64,000 nucleotides of DNA. Origin: Glycine soja. Taxonomy: Eukaryota > Streptophyta > Magnoliopsida > Fabales > Fabaceae. The stretch lies in contig NC_041011.1 of the NCBI RefSeq assembly GCF_004193775.1, positions 11,993,656-12,057,655 of the forward strand. Reading direction: 5' to 3'. A program made the position numbers and the translations under genes. Positions 60,036 to 64,000 of the stretch are shown piece by piece (position 1 is the first letter of the stretch; every line of letters begins with the position of its first letter). The notes under the pieces were generated by a model. It did not search any database, was not told where the DNA came from, and saw nothing but the letters and a program-made list of their open reading frames with translations.

Positions 60036-61321
60036 TCAACAACAACAACAACAACAACGCCTTATCCCACTAGGTGGGGTCGGCTACATGGATCAACTTC
60101 CGCCATAATGTTCTATCAAGTACCATACTTCTATCCAAACCATTAATTTCGAGATCCTTTTTGATAACCTCTCTTATAGTCTTTTTGGGTCTTCCTCTGC
60201 CTCGAATTGTTTGTCTTCTCTCCATCTGATCTACTCTCCTCACTACAGAGTCTACCGGTCTTCTCTCTACATGCCCAAACCACCTAAGTCTATTTTCCAC
60301 CATCTTCTCTACAATAGGCGTTACTCCAACCCTCTCTCTAATAGCTTCGTTTCTAATTTTATCCTGTCGAGTCTTAACACACATCCACCGCAACATCCTC
60401 ATCTCCGCTACACCTACTTTATTCTCATGTTGGCTCTTGACCGCCCAACATTCTGTTCCGTACAAAATCGCCGGTCTTACCGCAGTCCGATAAAACTTTC
60501 CCTTTAGCTTGATCGGTACCTTTGCATCACATAACACCCCCGATGCTTTTCTCCATTTCATCCATCCTGCTTGAATGCGATGATTCACATCCCCTTCAAT
60601 TTCCCCATCATCCTGTATTACAGACCCAAGATATTTAAACCGTGTGACTTGAGGGATAATATGGTCTCCTATTTTCACCTCTGAGTTAGAAACCCTCCTT
60701 CTTTTGTTGAACTTACATTCCATATACTCCGATTTGCTTCTGCTTAGGCGAAAGCCATGTGTTTCTAGAGCTCGTCTCCAAGTTTCCAACCTCTCATTCA
60801 ACTCCTCCCTCGACTCTCCAAGGAGAACTATGTCATCTGCAAAAAGCATGCATCTCGGCGCTATCTCTTGGATTTGTTCCGTGAGGACATCCAGAATTAA
60901 GGTAAAAAGGTAGGGGCTAAGGGTTGACCCTTGATGTAAACCAATTGTGATGGGAAAATCGTCTGACTCTCCACCCTGTGTCCTAACACTAGTCGATACC
61001 CTATCATACATATCTTGGATAGCTCGAATATATGCAACCCTAACCCCTTTCTTCTCTAGAGCTTTCCACAAAATCTCTCTAGGCACTCTATCATACGCTT
61101 TCTCCAAGTCAATAAAAATCAAGTGCAAGTCTTGTTGGGCCATGCGATATTGCTCCATCACCCGCCGTAATAAATAAATCGCTTCCATGGTCGACCTTCC
61201 CGGCATGAAACCAAATTGATTCTCAGTAACTTGAGTCTCCTTTCTTAATCTCCGTTCGATCACTATTTCCCATAATTTCATGGTATGACTCATGAGCTTG
61301 ATTCCCCTATAATTCATCTAC
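60036..61321 (-). mobile_element. 5'-truncated RTE-type LINE nested in the copia element
   Basis: The insertion is bracketed by 25-bp direct repeats (60011-60035 and 61322-61346) with a single mismatch, both derived from copia coding sequence. On the minus strand it ends in a (TTG)n tail rather than poly-A, preceded by the ccccacctagtgggataagg-type 3' end common to plant RTE elements. It encodes the RT C-terminal two thirds in one open frame. 5' truncation happened at insertion. Confidence 0.92.
60070..61317 (-). CDS. RTE LINE reverse transcriptase fragment, uninterrupted
   Basis: A 415-codon frame starts close to the truncation point; the ATG is internal to the original protein. Motifs are NYRGIKLMSHTMKLWE, NQFGFMPGRSTMEAI, FIDLEKAYDRVPRE, GLHQGSTLSPYLF and the catalytic FADDIVL, followed by the thumb and C-terminal region (GRPKKTIREVI). 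The endonuclease domain is missing. The absence of stops over 1.2 kb points to a young insertion, but a truncated, promoterless copy is not expected to be expressed or mobile alone. Confidence 0.85.
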   Translation of the reverse strand: MNYRGIKLMSHTMKLWEIVIERRLRKETQVTENQFGFMPGRSTMEAIYLLRRVMEQYRMAQQDLHLIFIDLEKAYDRVPREILWKALEKKGVRVAYIRAIQDMYDRVSTSVRTQGGESDDFPITIGLHQGSTLSPYLFTLILDVLTEQIQEIAPRCMLFADDIVLLGESREELNERLETWRRALETHGFRLSRSKSEYMECKFNKRRRVSNSEVKIGDHIIPQVTRFKYLGSVIQDDGEIEGDVNHRIQAGWMKWRKASGVLCDAKVPIKLKGKFYRTAVRPAILYGTECWAVKSQHENKVGVAEMRMLRWMCVKTRQDKIRNEAIRERVGVTPIVEKMVENRLRWFGHVERRPVDSVVRRVDQMERRQTIRGRGRPKKTIREVIKKDLEINGLDRSMVLDRTLWRKLIHVADPT

Positions 61322-61346
61322 TCAAAATCATTCTCCAACTGAAAGT

Positions 61347-63060
61347 CCATCTCCTCCCGTCACATCTTGACAAATGTCACAAGGAAATGATACATTACAG
61401 GATGAGTCACTTGATTCATGTTCTTCTCCATTAGTCACACCTACGACAGATCCTCATGATGAAAGCCTAGGTTGGCCTATTGCTCTTAGAAAAGGTATTC
61501 AGTCTACTTGAAATCCTCATCCCATTTATTTGAGTTATCATTGTTTGTCTTCATCATGTCTCCATTGTATTTTCCATGTCTTCTATTGCTATTCCCAAAA
61601 ATATTCGTGAAACACTTGATCACCTTGGATGACAACAAACCATGATTCTTGAAATGAAGGCTCTTAAAAGCAGTGGCACATGGAAGCTAGTTCCTCTTCC
61701 CCTAGGCAAGAAGACAGTTGGATACCAATGGGTCTATGCCATTAAGGTTGGCCCTGATGGTGAGGTTGATCGTCTTAAAGCAAGATTAGCGGCCAAAGGA
61801 AACAATCAGATATACGGCCTTGATTACAATGACACATTTTCTCCTATGGCCAAAATTACCACAATGCGTCTTTTCTTTGCCATGTCTACCATTCGCCATT
61901 GGCCTCTACATCAATTGGATATTAAAAATGCTTTTCTTTATGGTGATTATGGATGAGAAGATTTACATCAAGCAACCTCCTAGGTTTGTGGCTCAAGGGG
62001 AGTCTAGTTTAGTTTACAAATTGCATAGATCTCTCTATGGGCTCAAATAGTCTCCACGAGCCTGGTTTGGAAAATTTAGTCACATTGTGGAGGCTTTTGG
62101 ATTGGAACTTTGTGAAGGAAATCATTCAGTTTTTTATTGTCATACATCTCCTGGGAAGTGTGTCTACCTTGTGGTCTATGTGGATGACATAGTTATCATC
62201 GATAATGATGTTGCTAAAATCACCCAGCTGAAAAAGCACTTGTCCTGTCATTTTCAGACTAAAGACCTTGGGTCTCTTAAATACTTTCTTGGTATTGGGG
62301 TAGCTCAATCAAAGGAAGGCATTGTAATCTCACAAAGGAAGTATGCTCTTGATATTTTAGAAGAATCAGGCATGACTAATTGTAGACCCATTGATAGTCA
62401 TATGGATCCAAATCAAAAGTTAATGGCAGACCAAGGTGAACCATACTCAGATCCAAAAAGATATAGAAGACTAGTTAGTTGGAAAGCTAATTAATCTCAC
62501 AATTACAAGGCCTAACATCTCTTTTGCAGTTAGTATGGTTAGTCAATTCATGCAGGATCCTCATGCTGATCACTGAAAGGCTGGGATTCGCATTACCAAG
62601 TATATTAAAAAGGCTCCAAGACAAGTATTGTTATGAGGATAAAGGAAATATCCAAATTATTGGGTATTTTGATGCTAATTGGGTTGGATGCCCCATAGAC
62701 AAAAGGTCCACCACTGGATATCGTGTATCCATTGGAGGCAACATTATCTCTTAGAAGAGCAAGAAATAGAACATTGTTGCTCAGTCTAGTGCAGAAGCAG
62801 AATATAAAGCTATGGCCACAACCACTTGTGAGCTAATGTGGATCAAACAATCTCTTTAAGAATTAAAGTTTTGTAAAGTTCAGCCAAGAAGTTGTATTGT
62901 GATAATCAGGTAGTTCTCCATATTGCCTCTAATCCACTGTTTCATGAGAGGACTAAACATATAGAGATTGACCATCATTTTCTGAGAGAAGTTATTGTCC
63001 AAGGATTAATACAGAGTTTGTCAGCTCAGATGATCAACTTGCAGATAATTTGACTGAATT
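61347..63060 (+). pseudogene. Copia pol C-half: reverse transcriptase and RNase H, broken
   Basis: After the LINE, copia coding resumes. RT blocks are [20 protein letters not shown] (about 61678-61737), [23 protein letters not shown], then a frameshift near 61955, SLVYKLHRSLYGLK with an in-frame TAG at 62048, VVYVDDIVII (about 62170) and a further break near 62490. RNase H remnants include YFDANWVGCPIDKRSTTGY and SSAEAEYKAMA. The copy is inactive. Confidence 0.88.
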
Positions 63061-63390
63061 TAATTTATTTGTTCCAAGCCTGGAGCATACAGTTTATATG
63101 CTCTGGCTTGAGGGAGTGGTGGGGTGGTGTTAGTCTATTATATGTTTTATGTGTTTCACATGTACCTTTGTGTTATTATTTTATATGTTTGTAGTACTCT
63201 TTTCCCTTTCCACTTGCTGTAACTGTTTCATCAGGGGGTTGCAGTCTGTGCACCCTCTCATTTCATGTACTTGTTGACCTTTGGTCCTATTATATAGGTA
63301 TGGGAAGTTTCAGCTGAGTGGTGAGACACTTAAGCATTATTATCAAATCTGTTTCTGAACTGACCCATCTAAAATAGGCTCTAATACCAT

Positions 63391-64000
63391 GTCAGAAAGT
63401 GGATTATTATCAAATTATTGGCTTGTTAAAAGTTCACAAACCTCAAATTTCTGTTTCTACAGATACGTTTGTTAAGCACTAATCTAGCTTAGAATTTGTA
63501 CAGGATAACCTGTTTGGGATCCTTGGTGAGCTTTTCTTTTGTCTTTTACTATGCACACTTTCTTTTTGTTGTAAGACCCTTTGACTAAACCCCGCCACGG
63601 CATCAGCTTTGCCCTGGTCAGTGTTTCAAGTGGATCTTGGACCCAAACACTAGGTTAACTCATCCACATGAAGACCAGTTTAGGCAAAACTTTACCAAGG
63701 CAAAGCCAATGCTTAAGCAGGGATAAGTTCCACAGCCAAAGTTAGCAGTCTCTGAACTGCTAGTTAAAAAGAGAGAAATAACAGGTTATAAATAATAGGT
63801 GGGAGGGAAGGCTCTGTATAATTATCCAAGGACTCTGCAATCAACTTGATCCCAGCCAGAATGAGGAAGTATAGTGATATTCAATAAATTTTTATCTCTT
63901 TCTATCAGTCTTCTTTTATTTTCTACTCAATTTTATTATTTGGTATTATAGCTCCCAAATCCAGGGAATTCTTCATGGTAAATACAAGACTCTTGAATTT
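63391..64000. other. LTR-like sequence at the right edge
   Basis: A reversed initiator-tRNA-like site (ggctctaataccatgtcag, 63377-63395) precedes this block. A plus-strand one (ttggtattatagctcc) lies near 63940, after an AATAAA at 63884. The block could be an LTR or part of one. No coding sequence is seen, and the upstream DUS exons are not recognisable here. Confidence 0.35.

Larger units (their letters stand above)
58560..63390 (+). mobile_element. Degraded Ty1/copia retrotransposon, split by an RTE LINE
   Basis: The copia pol order is visible: protease DSGAS (about 58692), GAG-pre-integrase HDRLGHPN, integrase core and HTPQQNGLIERK, then, after a 1.3-kb LINE insertion, reverse transcriptase ([25 protein letters not shown]) and RNase H. 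A polypurine tract gagggagtggtggggtgg (to 63127) is followed by TGTTAG, the start of the 3' LTR. The 5' LTR and gag are missing, and stops occur in RT and RNase H. The right limit is approximate. It lies in the DUS intron upstream of 57945, antisense to DUS. Confidence 0.85.

Noticed and set aside
60211..61177. Plus-strand frames opposite the RTE RT
   Set aside because: Shadows of the well-supported minus-strand RT.

Overview
This is plant nuclear DNA, most probably from a legume and plausibly soybean (Glycine) or a close relative. The evidence is intron-rich genes with GT-AG splice sites, an AT-rich intergenic background, chloroplast-targeted photosystem genes, and a solo LTR whose termini resemble soybean SIRE1 as I remember it. 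The organism is inferred; no search was run. Only four host genes look real: ARP7 (actin-related protein 7, complete, 7 exons, minus strand, 7360-16238), two photosystem II 5 kDa (PsbTn) genes in opposite orientation (31431-31742 plus; 49059-49364 minus), and the 3' seven exons of a DusA-type tRNA-dihydrouridine synthase (minus strand, 49867-57945, continuing beyond the right edge).

Layout. 1-6.6 kb: an almost intact L1-type LINE (528-6584) with a perfect 15-bp target-site duplication (TSD); each of its two ORFs carries one in-frame stop. 7.4-16.2 kb: ARP7, whose introns hold a MITE between TA microsatellites, a gypsy 3' end, and a TRIM-like LTR element with a nested DNA element. 17.5-23.7 kb: a decayed endogenous pararetrovirus (Caulimoviridae type) on the minus strand with movement, capsid, RT, RNase H and a downstream ORF, plus a preserved TATA box. 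24.3-31.9 kb: arm A of an inverted segmental duplication, holding a broken DUS copy, a CACTA end full of hairpins, a PIF/Harbinger-like element with an mTERF-like fragment, and PsbTn copy A. 31.9-48.9 kb: the spacer, with an in-frame 243-bp tandem repeat, a decayed Helitron (RPA-like gene plus Rep/helicase), a short plastid 16S rDNA-like fragment and a B3-domain pseudogene. 48.9-55.9 kb: arm B, with PsbTn copy B and the working DUS exons, invaded by a SIRE-like solo LTR and bounded by a second TRIM. 58-64 kb: the DUS upstream intron, with a SINE, a Ty1/copia element split by an RTE-type LINE, and LTR-like sequence.

How it fits together. The host genes are unrelated housekeeping functions (nuclear chromatin remodelling, tRNA modification, photosystem II). 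The two PsbTn genes point toward each other across a ~17-kb transposon-rich spacer. Almost everything else is layered transposons, several dated relative to each other by nesting and target-site duplications. I see no prokaryotic-style system, no CRISPR array and no convincing new multi-gene system. The most informative structures are the inverted duplication with a TRIM LTR at its outer edge, the near-intact LINE, and the endogenous virus.
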